A stretch of 64,000 bases of DNA, taken from positions 124,001-188,000 of the forward strand of contig NZ_JAHUTS010000003.1 in assembly GCF_019209835.1 (NCBI RefSeq), given 5' to 3'. The notes under the pieces are model-generated. The model worked only from the letters and a program-made list of their open reading frames with translations, was not told the origin of the DNA and searched no databases. Below, one piece after another: positions 1-8,897 of the stretch (the first letter of the stretch is position 1; each line of letters opens with the position of its first letter). The DNA is from Enterovibrio paralichthyis (GTDB lineage Bacteria; Pseudomonadota; Gammaproteobacteria; Enterobacterales; Vibrionaceae). Both the position numbers and the translations under genes were made by a program.

Positions 1-53
1 CTGTCACCGCGAGTGATGGCCGTGATGAATAGGCTTGGTAGGAGGAAACCAAC

Positions 54-1127
54 ATGGCACAGACAACAATCAATCCGATGGGAACTGACGGCTTTGAGTT
101 TGTTGAGTACACAGCGCCGGATGCAAAAGGGATTGCACAGTTAAAAGCCCTGTTTTCGCTGATGGGTTTTGCAGAAATTGCCAAGCACAAACACAAAGCG
201 GTATGGCTGTACCGCCAGGGGGATATCAACTTTATCGTCAATGGCGAGCTGGATTCGCAGGCGGAAGGTTTCGCCCGTGTGCACGGTGCGAGCGTAAACG
301 CTATGGCGTTCCGGGTGAAAGACGCGCAACACGCTGTGGCTTATGCCGTCAAGCAGGGCGCGACAGCGTGCGAGCCACGTATTGGTCCCATGGAGCTGAA
401 CATTCCCGCCATTCACGGTATTGGGGATTCCTATCTCTACTTGGTTGACCGTTATGGCGACAGTGACATCTACGGCATTGATTTTGATTTCTATCCGGAC
501 TGGCAGGCGCGTTTGGCAGATTCAGACGCTGGTCTCAAGGTGATTGACCACCTTACCCACAACGTGGAAAAGGGCAACATGGACGTGTGGGCAGACTTCT
601 ATGACCGCATTGCCAATTTCAAGGAAATCCGCTTTTTCGACATAGAAGGCAAGTTGACCGGGCTGAAATCCCGCGCGCTGACTGCGCCTTGTGGAAAAAT
701 CCGTATTCCAATCAACGAGTCCAGTGATGATAAATCCCAAATCGCCGAATACCTCAAAGAGTACAACGGCGAGGGTATCCAGCATATTGCCCTTAGCACA
801 GATGATATTTACCAAACGGTAGAAACGCTGAAAAAACGCGGAATGGGCTTTATGGATACGCCGGATACCTACTACGAGAAAGTGGATGCGCGTGTTGAAG
901 GCCACGGTGAGGATGTCGCGAAGCTGCGTGACATGCGTATTCTTATCGACGGTAACGTCAGCAGTGGCATCCTGCTGCAGATCTTTACCGATACCGTGAT
1001 TGGTCCTGTGTTCTTTGAAATCATCCAGCGTAAAGGCAATCAGGGCTTTGGCGAGGGGAATTTCCAGGCGCTGTTTGAGTCCATCGAGCTGGATCAGATC
1101 CGCCGTGGTGTACTGGACGCGGGATAA
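54..1127 (+). CDS. hppD: 4-hydroxyphenylpyruvate dioxygenase
   Basis: A 357-residue Fe(II)-dependent dioxygenase that converts 4-hydroxyphenylpyruvate to homogentisate in tyrosine breakdown (the route to pyomelanin when homogentisate accumulates). It has two vicinal-oxygen-chelate halves. The expected iron ligands are visible: His in IDHLTHN (about residue 166), His in IQHIAL (about 244) and Glu in FFEIIQ (about 322), matching the H-H-E set of the bacterial enzymes. Length is normal for the family. The ATG is preceded by a good ribosome-binding site (AGGAGGAAAC). It is followed by a strong hairpin terminator shared with the convergent PilZ gene. Upstream partners are outside the window. Confidence 0.96.
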   Translation: MAQTTINPMGTDGFEFVEYTAPDAKGIAQLKALFSLMGFAEIAKHKHKAVWLYRQGDINFIVNGELDSQAEGFARVHGASVNAMAFRVKDAQHAVAYAVKQGATACEPRIGPMELNIPAIHGIGDSYLYLVDRYGDSDIYGIDFDFYPDWQARLADSDAGLKVIDHLTHNVEKGNMDVWADFYDRIANFKEIRFFDIEGKLTGLKSRALTAPCGKIRIPINESSDDKSQIAEYLKEYNGEGIQHIALSTDDIYQTVETLKKRGMGFMDTPDTYYEKVDARVEGHGEDVAKLRDMRILIDGNVSSGILLQIFTDTVIGPVFFEIIQRKGNQGFGEGNFQALFESIELDQIRRGVLDAG

Positions 1128-1147
1128 TCGGAAAGTCACTAAAAACC

Positions 1148-1177
1148 AATCAGGCCGCGAGCGGCCTGATTGTGTTT
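1148..1177. terminator. Bidirectional terminator between hppD and the PilZ gene
   Basis: Perfect 11-bp stem AATCAGGCCGC / GCGGCCTGATT (1148-1158 and 1161-1171) with A-rich sequence on the left and T-rich on the right. It can end transcription from both convergent genes and touches the PilZ stop codon. Confidence 0.85.
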
Positions 1178-1856
1178 ATACCTCAAGGGATTTGTCGTTA
1201 GCGCGCAAATCAAACAGGAACTGGTAAAACAACTCTTTTCGCAGGGTCAGTTCGCTGCTGTCGAATCGGATCCCGGCTTTGGGAATAGAGGCGTCATTGT
1301 TCACCCCCACCACTTTACCCGTCAGCTTCCCGGTCAGATCGCTGCCGTACTCAAGGTTCAGGGTCAGGGTTTCATCTTCAAAAAACAGGTGGTCGTCCGC
1401 CTTGGCTTCCAGACAGCAGCCGGAAACGGAATAATCAATCATCACGCCGGTAAAGTTGCCGGTGTCACTTTCGATTTGCATTGATAGCTTGGTATCCAGT
1501 CGCGGCTCCTGACGGATCTGGCGGTGTGCCACGTTTTCAGGGATAGAGACAATCAGCAGGCGGATAGGTTTTTGAATGACACCCATCACCAAAGACCGAA
1601 AGGCGATGACATCCCTGAATTCACTGTCGGTAATGGCCCGGATAATAAGTTCGTTGTTGGGTATGAAGAAGCGTTCAAGATTCGGTGTGCTCCCTGAGGG
1701 GCGGTCAATCAGCAAGAACTGATCTTTGCGGTAACCCACCAAACGCGAGTTGACCTGCATTTTTTTAGGGTCGTCAGCCAACTCCAGATTCAGCCTCGCG
1801 CCAACGGAAAGTAACCGGTAAAAACTGTCGGACGATTCTGTCTTGATGGTTTTCAT
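1176..1856 (-). CDS. PilZ-domain c-di-GMP effector (YcgR-like)
   Basis: A 226-residue cytoplasmic protein with a YcgR-type N-terminal domain (about residues 1-105) and a C-terminal PilZ domain. PilZ binds cyclic di-GMP through an RxxxR motif and a (D/N)xSxxG motif. Both are present here as RQEPR (about 135) and DYSVSG (about 162). Proteins with this layout brake flagellar rotation or tune motility and surface behaviour; the target here is not visible. It is monocistronic and convergent with hppD. The start ATG has the purine-rich sequence GGAG upstream on the minus strand. Confidence 0.85.
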   Translation of the reverse strand: MKTIKTESSDSFYRLLSVGARLNLELADDPKKMQVNSRLVGYRKDQFLLIDRPSGSTPNLERFFIPNNELIIRAITDSEFRDVIAFRSLVMGVIQKPIRLLIVSIPENVAHRQIRQEPRLDTKLSMQIESDTGNFTGVMIDYSVSGCCLEAKADDHLFFEDETLTLNLEYGSDLTGKLTGKVVGVNNDASIPKAGIRFDSSELTLRKELFYQFLFDLRANDKSLEV

Positions 1857-1907
1857 GGCGGGAATGGCTCCTGTGTTTTCCTGGCGCTAAAGCGTGACGA
1901 AAAGTGG

Positions 1908-2690
1908 TTATCGGTAATGATTGATAATAGTGTCCAATTCACCATTGGCCTTCATTTCGCCCAGCCGTTTTTCCATAAACTGCTGAATGTCACTATCCAA
2001 GCCCGGAGAATAGGCGAGGTGGATGTTGTATCTGGGGATTAAGCTGTTCACTTTCTGCAAAGCGTAGTCTTTGTCTGATAAGCCGAGTCGGCGAAGGTTG
2101 TATTTCAGGCGCAGATCCATCTCTACAAATCCTCCGGCGTTCTTCAGCCTGTCGACCACGCGGAAGGCCGCATCGTAGTTTTTCACCCGAACTTCACTGA
2201 CGCTTCCTTTGGCAATCTTGATATCCAGACCAGGATAGTTAAAACCAAATAACAGCACGGCTATTTTTCCATCCAGATCGTCGGGCTTTTTATAGTCAAA
2301 AGGGTTATCCCTGCGGGTGAGTAAACTGTGCTCAACTTCCAGAATGGGCTCGGCCGATAGGTTGGCCGCTTGCCATTGTCCCCAAAGTGGGCTGCCGTAT
2401 GTCACCCAGTTCTTGTCTTTGTTCTGCCCAAGTTCAGCAATCACACGGTTAAACGGGTAGGTATGAATATTCAACTGATGATCAGAGCCTGCCAGCGCCT
2501 TTTGCACGATCTCGGTAACGATGCCGCGGTGATTCTGACCATTTTCCTGGATTTGCAGGGGTTCTGCCTGATCCTGCACCACATAATAATTCAGCGTCCA
2601 CGCCTGCGACGGCAAGGGTGAAAGCAGGGCGAACAGCATGGCGAGGGCAGCTTTTGCGGTTCTGCCCACATTGAACTCATTTCTCGACAT
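1908..2690 (-). CDS. Periplasmic solute-binding protein, SBP_bac_3 type
   Basis: A 260-residue protein with an N-terminal signal sequence (hydrophobic stretch about residues 12-29, ending SQA). The remainder has the length and pattern of bacterial family 3 extracellular solute-binding proteins, including the closing GELDTIINHY segment typical of that fold. No ABC permease or ATPase lies beside it. It may therefore be an orphan receptor rather than a transporter subunit. The divergent neighbour is a membrane sensor kinase, so a ligand-sensing pair is possible, but this is inference from position only. Confidence 0.7.
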   Translation of the reverse strand: MSRNEFNVGRTAKAALAMLFALLSPLPSQAWTLNYYVVQDQAEPLQIQENGQNHRGIVTEIVQKALAGSDHQLNIHTYPFNRVIAELGQNKDKNWVTYGSPLWGQWQAANLSAEPILEVEHSLLTRRDNPFDYKKPDDLDGKIAVLLFGFNYPGLDIKIAKGSVSEVRVKNYDAAFRVVDRLKNAGGFVEMDLRLKYNLRRLGLSDKDYALQKVNSLIPRYNIHLAYSPGLDSDIQQFMEKRLGEMKANGELDTIINHYR

Positions 2691-2770
2691 AGTTGAGCAT
2701 CCAATTTTACGAATCGTGACTATTCTTAGAGATGGATGTTTTATAAATAAGACATTAATAAGCCTAGACT

Positions 2771-5092
2771 ATGTTGAATCAAAAAGAGAATTTCACTCCA
2801 TCTTCCAGCATGGCAGCCAGATTGGTTGGCCGTGTTCTGCTCGTTTGTACTTTGCTGGCTTTTATGGTCGCTGCCTTTGCCCTCTACCTCGACTACCAAT
2901 CGCGTACTGAACAGCTGCGGGAAAATGCGCTTTTGATTCAGCAAACGGATCTGGACAGTATCACCCACAGCGTATGGCAGGAAGACATTGAGCAGGTCAA
3001 TGTAATTGCAAAAGGGGTGTACAGCGACCCGGAGATTTCCTTCATTAAGGTGTTTGATGAAAACCGGGTGCTGGCGCAATTCGGTACACCGCCCCCAGAC
3101 CCGAAATTCTCTTACCGGTGGCCTTTGGTTCATGACGAGTTTGGGCAAACCTATTCCTTGGGATATTTACAGGTCGATGTGAGCCTGCAAGGTATTTATA
3201 ACGATCTGTCCCGCCAGTTCATTATGTTGTTGCTGTTTCTGGGCGGCGTAACCCTAATTCTGGGGGGACTGGTGTTCGCCATTGTGTACGTCGATGTTGT
3301 GCGCCCTTTGTCCTGGATATCAAAAAGGGTGAGCCAGTTTGACGCGGATAATATGCCCGTGCCGATTGCTGTGCCGGAACGCCCCATGGGGGAAGAACTG
3401 GTCACCCTCTACAGCCATTACAACAACACCATAGGCAAAATGCGCCAATACTATGCCGAGCTGAAAGACACCACCTTGCAGGCTGAACTCGCCAACCAGA
3501 AAAAGAGCGAGTTCCTTGCCAATATGAGCCATGAAATCCGCACCCCAATGAACGGAATCATCGGCATGGCTTCCCTTTTAAAGGGCACCAAACTTGACGA
3601 AGAACAGCGTGAATTTATTGAAATGCTGGAAACCTCGTCGCTTTCTCTGCTCGACATCATCAACGACATTCTGGACTTCTCGAAAATTGAGGCGGGCAAG
3701 CTGGAGCTGGATTTTGTTGAACTGAACCTGTTTGAACTCAATAAAGACATCGAGCACCTCTTCCGTCTGCGCACCAAAGAGAAGGGTTTGACCCTTGAGT
3801 GCAACGTGGACGAGCAGCTATCCCCCTTGTTAATGGGCGATGCGCCGCGCTTACGCCAGGTAATGATTAACCTGGTTGGGAATGCGGTGAAGTTTACCCA
3901 GGAGGGCAAAATCGCTGTGCATATCCGTAAGGTAAAAGAAACGGGTGACACCCTGACGGTGCAGTTTGAAGTGGAAGATACAGGCATAGGTATTCCGAAA
4001 GACAAACAGCAGGCCATTTTCGACAAGTTCGAACAGGCGGACGGCAGTATGAGCCGCAATTTTGGCGGTACTGGCCTTGGCCTTGCGATTTCCAGCCAGA
4101 TTGTCGAGCTGATGGGCGGCAATCTTGAACTGGAAAGTGAGGAAGGCGTGGGCAGCCGCTTCTACTTTACCGCGACGTTTGATCGTGCTGCCTTACCAGA
4201 GAGTACCCCGATTGATGCCCTGATGTTTTCTGATGCTGCCATGTTGCTGGTGGACGACAGCCGCCTGAATATGCGCATTACCAGCGCGCAGCTCAGCAAC
4301 CTGGGTTGTCAGGTTACCTGCTGTGTCCAACCGGAAGACGCGGCGGATATGATTGCCGAGCGCATGGAGACGTCCAAGCCGTTCAAGATTGTCATTCTGG
4401 ATAAACTGATGCCCCAGTCAGACGGTTTTTCTATCGCGTCGACATTGCGCAAACGCTTCGGCAAACGCTGCCCGAGCCTGGTGATGATCACGGCAGCGCC
4501 GGAAGTGCACGACAACGTCAAACTGGAAAGCTTCAATATCGAGGGATACCTGTCGCGCCCTTATAAATTCAACGATCTTCGCAGCACCCTGACGCGCATC
4601 TTGCGCAACCAGCAGGCCAGCTTGGGAGTAATTTCACTTTCCGGTGTTAAGAAAGAGAAACCCAAAACCGTCGCCCGACCCCAGGAGTCGTCGTCTTATA
4701 ACGGCAGGGTTCTGGTGGTGGAAGACACATTAGTTAACCAGCGTGTCACGCAGGCCATGTTGCTCAGACTTGGTGTGGATGTGGTGCTGGCTGAAAACGG
4801 CAAGATTGCGCTGGAGCTTTGCAAAACGGATTCGTTCGATCTGATTTTTATGGATTGCCAGATGCCGGTAATGGATGGGTATCAGGCGGCGAGGCTGCTG
4901 CGCGAATATGGGTATGCACCACAAACCCCGATTGTTGCCCTGACCGCCAACGCGACCTCACAGGACAGGGAAGAGTGCCTGAAAGCCGGTATGGATGATT
5001 ACATCGCCAAACCTGTAAGCAAGGCAGATTTAGAGAAAATGATAAAAATCCATATGCCTGGCGCAGAGATAGAGCGGGCTGGTTCTGTATAA
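2771..5092 (+). CDS. Hybrid sensor histidine kinase with two receiver domains
   Basis: A 773-residue inner-membrane kinase. Order: transmembrane helix (about 20-42), periplasmic sensor of roughly 110 residues, second transmembrane helix (about 153-177), HAMP-like linker, HisKA dimerisation domain with the phospho-acceptor His in SHEIRTPMNG (about 254), HATPase domain with N box (NLVGNAVKFT) and G boxes (DTGIGIP, GGTGLGLAI), then two receiver domains. The second receiver is standard (VVEDTLVN, MDCQMPVMDG, KP). The first keeps its Asp (ILDKLMP) but has Arg-Pro where the conserved Lys-Pro sits. There is no Hpt domain, so a separate phosphotransfer protein would be needed. Divergent from the binding-protein gene. 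Confidence 0.9.
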   Translation: MLNQKENFTPSSSMAARLVGRVLLVCTLLAFMVAAFALYLDYQSRTEQLRENALLIQQTDLDSITHSVWQEDIEQVNVIAKGVYSDPEISFIKVFDENRVLAQFGTPPPDPKFSYRWPLVHDEFGQTYSLGYLQVDVSLQGIYNDLSRQFIMLLLFLGGVTLILGGLVFAIVYVDVVRPLSWISKRVSQFDADNMPVPIAVPERPMGEELVTLYSHYNNTIGKMRQYYAELKDTTLQAELANQKKSEFLANMSHEIRTPMNGIIGMASLLKGTKLDEEQREFIEMLETSSLSLLDIINDILDFSKIEAGKLELDFVELNLFELNKDIEHLFRLRTKEKGLTLECNVDEQLSPLLMGDAPRLRQVMINLVGNAVKFTQEGKIAVHIRKVKETGDTLTVQFEVEDTGIGIPKDKQQAIFDKFEQADGSMSRNFGGTGLGLAISSQIVELMGGNLELESEEGVGSRFYFTATFDRAALPESTPIDALMFSDAAMLLVDDSRLNMRITSAQLSNLGCQVTCCVQPEDAADMIAERMETSKPFKIVILDKLMPQSDGFSIASTLRKRFGKRCPSLVMITAAPEVHDNVKLESFNIEGYLSRPYKFNDLRSTLTRILRNQQASLGVISLSGVKKEKPKTVARPQESSSYNGRVLVVEDTLVNQRVTQAMLLRLGVDVVLAENGKIALELCKTDSFDLIFMDCQMPVMDGYQAARLLREYGYAPQTPIVALTANATSQDREECLKAGMDDYIAKPVSKADLEKMIKIHMPGAEIERAGSV

Positions 5093-5671
5093 CGCAGGCT
5101 GGCACATGAAACACAAATGTCGATGTGAATAGGTTTTTCGTTCTCTGTAAATTAAAGAGAGATGACCGTATCGCTTCCGGCGAGTAGTCAGCATCGTCTT
5201 CGGTTGCTGGCTGATATCAATGCATTTGCGAGACAAAGAACGTCCCTTCAGATTTAGTGCCCGAGCAGTATGAGGCATATTTCACCCTCAACTCATTTCC
5301 AATAGCAATCGACATTGATGCAGGTTGTGGTTTTTAGTACGAACGATGTGTCACTTATAATACAATTGACATATTGAACTCTCACTTTTTAAACACCAAA
5401 AAATCCCAATAAAACAATTAGATATAAGTATCACCTTTATTAGGTGTAAATAATAAATATAGTTAAACAAAAGTTTTTGATTGTCACGATTTAAATTTTT
5501 TCAAAAAGTGACTGGGTTATTTTAATTTCTTTGAGCACCTTCAAAAAAAACGCCATTAAATTTGAGGTGACTGTATTTGCTGCGTTTAATTTGCCTGTAA
5601 CAACTTGTTACATTTATTAATTATTGCTAAATCAGCAATTGTTAAATTAAAAAAAGCATAAGGAAATAATA
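5093..5671. other. AT-rich intergenic region upstream of the small secreted protein
   Basis: About 580 bp without a convincing gene. Base composition becomes markedly AT-rich from roughly 5280 onward, marking the left edge of the AT-rich exporter island. It holds two inverted repeats close to the next start codon, listed separately. Confidence 0.6.
5596..5640 (+). promoter_or_regulatory. Two dyads upstream of the small secreted protein gene
   Basis: Perfect 8-bp arms TGTAACAA-C-TTGTTACA at 5596-5612, followed by ATTGCT-N5-AGCAAT at 5623-5639. They lie 32-76 bp before the ATG at 5672 and are plausible operators. The second, with its left flank TTATTGCTAAA, resembles one half of the Vibrio LuxR/HapR quorum-regulator site. 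The right half matches poorly, so that identity is a guess. Confidence 0.4.
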
Positions 5672-5989
5672 ATGAATAAAGGTAAGTTGACTTTATCAAT
5701 GTCAGCTCTTGCACTGCTGCTTGGAATATCTGGACCAGTATTCGCTGGTGGCGGCGGCCCACCACCACCTGATAAATGTGCTCACTTACAAAATATCCAG
5801 TCTGGTGCGTTTGCAAACTATATTGCGGTAAGCAATAACTGCCCATACCGTGTGGTATTAAATTATTACGATTCGCTAGATAGAAGATGGAAAGCAAAAG
5901 GTGCATTAGGAACAACTACTCACAGTAAACCTTACTATTTCTATGTTGGCTCATTTGTAAGTCAATACAATTTCCAAAAAGCTAACTAA
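5672..5989 (+). CDS. Small secreted Gly/Pro-rich protein, unknown function
   Basis: A 105-residue protein with a clear Sec signal peptide (hydrophobic core about residues 8-21, likely cut after VFA at 26). The mature part starts GGGGPPPPDKC and is about 80 residues with two Cys (one after the Gly/Pro tract, one in NNCPYR) that could form a disulfide. There is no lipobox at the cleavage site. I do not recognise the family. It has a good ribosome-binding site (AAGGAAATAATA). It sits directly before a MacA/MacB/TolC-type exporter and an N-acyltransferase-like gene, separated by a hairpin. It may be the exported product of that locus; this is inference from position. Confidence 0.7.
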   Translation: MNKGKLTLSMSALALLLGISGPVFAGGGGPPPPDKCAHLQNIQSGAFANYIAVSNNCPYRVVLNYYDSLDRRWKAKGALGTTTHSKPYYFYVGSFVSQYNFQKAN

Positions 5990-5993
5990 ACAC

Positions 5994-6017
5994 CATGCCA
6001 CCCTTGTGGGTGGCATG
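5994..6017 (+). terminator. Hairpin between small protein and exporter genes
   Basis: Perfect 10-bp stem CATGCCACCC / GGGTGGCATG with a 4-nt loop, not followed by a T tract. It may be a leaky terminator or mRNA-stability hairpin that keeps the small-protein transcript in excess over the exporter genes. Confidence 0.6.
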
Positions 6018-6042
6018 CTTACTGAATCGGTAGTTTATAAAT

Positions 6043-7128
6043 ATGAGAATACTCGTTGCTCTCCTTATCGTTGCATTGTTATCTGGTATATTCCTTTCTA
6101 AAAAAGGAACAAAATCGGAAATATATGAAATGGTGGAAGTAGAGACAGTAAAAGAAGAGAACTTCATACAGGTAACTGCTGAAGTACAGTCTCAAGGAAC
6201 AATAAAAATTACTGCCGATGAAAAAAAGAAATTCAAGCAGATCTTTGTTAAAGAGGGTGACTCAATCAAAAAAGGTGACCCCATTGTTTCTCTTGAACTT
6301 GAAGACGCGAATGAGGATATCAGCAAACTGTCTCAGGATCTCGAGTTGGCAAAAATAAGCTTGGAGAAACAATTGATGTCCGTGAGGATTTCAAAGGAAG
6401 GATTAAAAGAAGCGCAAGTACTATTTAGTGCGAAGGCTATTCTCGAAGATGACTTAAAAAAAGCCAAATTCAAATATGAAAATGATATCCTATCGCTGAA
6501 GGAGGTAGAGCAAAAAGTACATCAGATAAAAAGTCAAATGGATTATATTAAGAGCAATAAGTTAACTGTCATTACTTCTACGATAAATGGTACCGTTTAC
6601 AAATGTCCTGATGTTGGATTTAGCCAATTGTCGCGGGATAAGCAAATAATTGAGGTTTTTAACAACGAAAATTTCAATCTAGTTTTCTACTTAAAGCCCT
6701 CTGACTTTAAAAATATTAATGTTGGAATGACAGTGCAAGGTTTTTACAGCGAGGGAGAAAAAAAAGAAATATATGGAGTCGTCAGTGTAAAAGTTCCCTA
6801 TCCTGATCAGGACAGTATTAAAAAAGGCGTTCTACGGTACAAGGTCGTTGCCAGAATTACGAGCGAAATAGATGATATTCTTGTTGGTGAGAAAATAGAC
6901 GCATTTGTATTGTCTGGAGAATCAACGACTAGACATTATGTTCCGTTCAATACTTATATAGAAGATAAAGATAATGTCCAATACCTCGAAACCTTCGATG
7001 CTTATGGTAACCGGCAGTTAGTAAGAGCAAATTTTGGTGCAGTTAAAAATGGAAAGGTTGAAGTAGTTGGGGTGGACCTTAACGGACTTAAAGTAAAGGT
7101 AGCTAACAATGACTCAACCAGTGATTAA
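6043..7128 (+). CDS. Membrane-fusion (periplasmic adaptor) protein, MacA/HlyD-like
   Basis: A 361-residue protein with an N-terminal membrane anchor (about residues 3-19). It has a lipoyl/barrel half (VKEGDSIKKGDPIVSLE, about 69-85), a long coiled-coil hairpin (about 90-175), the second lipoyl half (TSTINGTVYKCPDVG, about 178-192) and a beta-barrel domain. Adaptors of this type link an inner-membrane ABC pump to a TolC-like outer-membrane channel. It overlaps the ATPase gene by 20 bp, which argues for one operon. Coding sequence is much more AT-rich than the flanking core genes. Confidence 0.85.
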   Translation: MRILVALLIVALLSGIFLSKKGTKSEIYEMVEVETVKEENFIQVTAEVQSQGTIKITADEKKKFKQIFVKEGDSIKKGDPIVSLELEDANEDISKLSQDLELAKISLEKQLMSVRISKEGLKEAQVLFSAKAILEDDLKKAKFKYENDILSLKEVEQKVHQIKSQMDYIKSNKLTVITSTINGTVYKCPDVGFSQLSRDKQIIEVFNNENFNLVFYLKPSDFKNINVGMTVQGFYSEGEKKEIYGVVSVKVPYPDQDSIKKGVLRYKVVARITSEIDDILVGEKIDAFVLSGESTTRHYVPFNTYIEDKDNVQYLETFDAYGNRQLVRANFGAVKNGKVEVVGVDLNGLKVKVANNDSTSD

Positions 7129-7783
7129 ATTGAATTCAGTCTCCAAAAAAATTCATGACAGCGAAATATTGTCTGATATCAATCTGACCATTTCAGATGG
7201 TGAATTCATCTCAATTTTAGGTAGTTCTGGTAGTGGGAAAAGTACCCTTACCAATATTATTGGATTACTTGATGATGATTTTGTTGGATCTTATCTACTT
7301 GATGGAATGGAGATGGTTGGTAGAAGAGGGTTAGAGGATGTTCGAAATCAGATTTTTGGCTTTATATTTCAATCCTATTATCTTATTTCCTACCTGACAA
7401 TCAGAGAAAATTTAGACCTAATTATAAAAATAAAGCACAAAAATAGTGAAAAGAAAAAACTCATTGATAATGTTCTAAAGAAAGTTGGGTTGACAGAAAA
7501 AATAGATTCTTTTCCAAATGAATTATCGGGGGGAGAACAACAAAGAATCGCTATCGCGAGGGCAATTATCAATTCACCAAGAGTGATCATTGCAGATGAA
7601 CCTACTGGGGCATTAGATCTTTCAAACAAGAGAATAATATACGAAATTCTTTCGGAGTTAAACTCAGAAGGAAAAACAATAATTCTAATAACGCATGACG
7701 TTGAGTTTTCGAATTTAGTGAAGAATAACTATGAAATTAGAAAGGGAAAAATCTTTAAAAAAAATATCAACGATGAAAATTAA
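7109..7783 (+). CDS. ABC transporter ATPase, MacB/LolD type
   Basis: A 224-residue ATPase with Walker A GSSGSGKST (about residues 38-46), Q-loop FQSYYL, signature LSGGEQQRIAIARA (about 139-152), Walker B VIIADEPTGALD and switch His in ITHD. Length and motif spacing are those of the MacB/LolD/FtsE family, which act on substrates in the periplasm or membrane rather than moving them through the cytoplasmic membrane. In typical MacB the ATPase and permease are fused; here they are separate genes. It overlaps both neighbours. Confidence 0.92.
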   Translation: MTQPVIKLNSVSKKIHDSEILSDINLTISDGEFISILGSSGSGKSTLTNIIGLLDDDFVGSYLLDGMEMVGRRGLEDVRNQIFGFIFQSYYLISYLTIRENLDLIIKIKHKNSEKKKLIDNVLKKVGLTEKIDSFPNELSGGEQQRIAIARAIINSPRVIIADEPTGALDLSNKRIIYEILSELNSEGKTIILITHDVEFSNLVKNNYEIRKGKIFKKNINDEN

Positions 7784-8897
7784 CGTCGACTTATTGTATG
7801 TTCTCCGTATTCTTTTTCGTTGCAGAGGTATTGTTTATCCTGCCATTATAAGTATATCTCTTGGTGTTGCGTGTATTACTACAGTTCTCAATGTTGGTCA
7901 GGCAATGAAGAACAATGTTGTCGAATCTCTTTCCCTATCAAACAATACCATTGAAGCATACTTTCTCAATGGAAGTGAATTGAATGAACAGTATTTTACC
8001 GATAGTGACATATCAAAACTTGAGATATTAATGCGCTATAAAGAGATAGGTATCTCGAGTAACGTCAATACAGTTGTAGATGGTCATTTCATCAATGTAT
8101 TGGCTATAAATGATTTTTACTATCAATCAAAATTCGGCAAAGACATCAATGCGATGTTGATGAATACAATAAACAAGGTCGCCATCGTTCCAAAAGCGAT
8201 GAGTGGAATATTCATGGTTGGTAATAATGGTGAGAGATATATAGAAATAGGAGATGAGAAATTTGTCGTTGTTAATGAATATGATGGGCATGATGATTCC
8301 CCTGTCTACATTCCATATAAAACGTTGAGAGAGATTTCTGATAAAGGAATCGAAAAGTTGATATTTTTTGATGACAACCCAGAAAACATCTTGAAGTCAT
8401 ACAATCGAATTAAACTTTCTATTGATAATGTATTTGGTGATACGAGTAAGAATATAGTAATTAAGGTTAGTAAGGATATCATAGAAGCGATAACGAAAAA
8501 CATATCAGAAATACAACAGTATCTCTTGCTTATATCCTTGATACTCATGGTCGTAGCAACAGTAAATGTCAATAATGCATTGAGTAGGTTAGTGAGTAAA
8601 AGGAAGATGGAGTTTGGCATTAGGTTAGCTTACGGTGAAACAAAGAAAAACCTCACCATCAACTTATTGATTGAAACTTTTGTTATCTGCCAATTTGGTG
8701 TCATTCTAGGTGGTGTCCTTTATTTAATTTTGTCTATGCTGTTAGTTTTACTGGTGCCTGGTTTGGACTTTGCTTTTTATCCAGAATATTTTTTGTTATC
8801 TATTTTTGTTGGTACTGTTTCTGCGTTTTTCAGCGCAATAACACCAAGTATTAAGATCATGAATTTGTCAGTCATTAGAATTCTGAGGGATTTATGA
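7731..8897 (+). CDS. ABC permease, MacB/FtsX type
   Basis: A 388-residue permease with one N-terminal transmembrane helix (about residues 35-55), a periplasmic domain of about 210 residues and three C-terminal helices (about 265-285, 312-342 and 352-375). This is the MacB/FtsX topology. The start is uncertain: ATG 7731 overlaps the ATPase gene by 53 bp, while ATG 7773 (codon 15) overlaps it by only 11 bp. Neither has a strong ribosome-binding site. With the preceding ATPase and adaptor it should form a mechanotransmission-type tripartite pump. Confidence 0.85.
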   Translation: MKLEREKSLKKISTMKINVDLLYVLRILFRCRGIVYPAIISISLGVACITTVLNVGQAMKNNVVESLSLSNNTIEAYFLNGSELNEQYFTDSDISKLEILMRYKEIGISSNVNTVVDGHFINVLAINDFYYQSKFGKDINAMLMNTINKVAIVPKAMSGIFMVGNNGERYIEIGDEKFVVVNEYDGHDDSPVYIPYKTLREISDKGIEKLIFFDDNPENILKSYNRIKLSIDNVFGDTSKNIVIKVSKDIIEAITKNISEIQQYLLLISLILMVVATVNVNNALSRLVSKRKMEFGIRLAYGETKKNLTINLLIETFVICQFGVILGGVLYLILSMLLVLLVPGLDFAFYPEYFLLSIFVGTVSAFFSAITPSIKIMNLSVIRILRDL

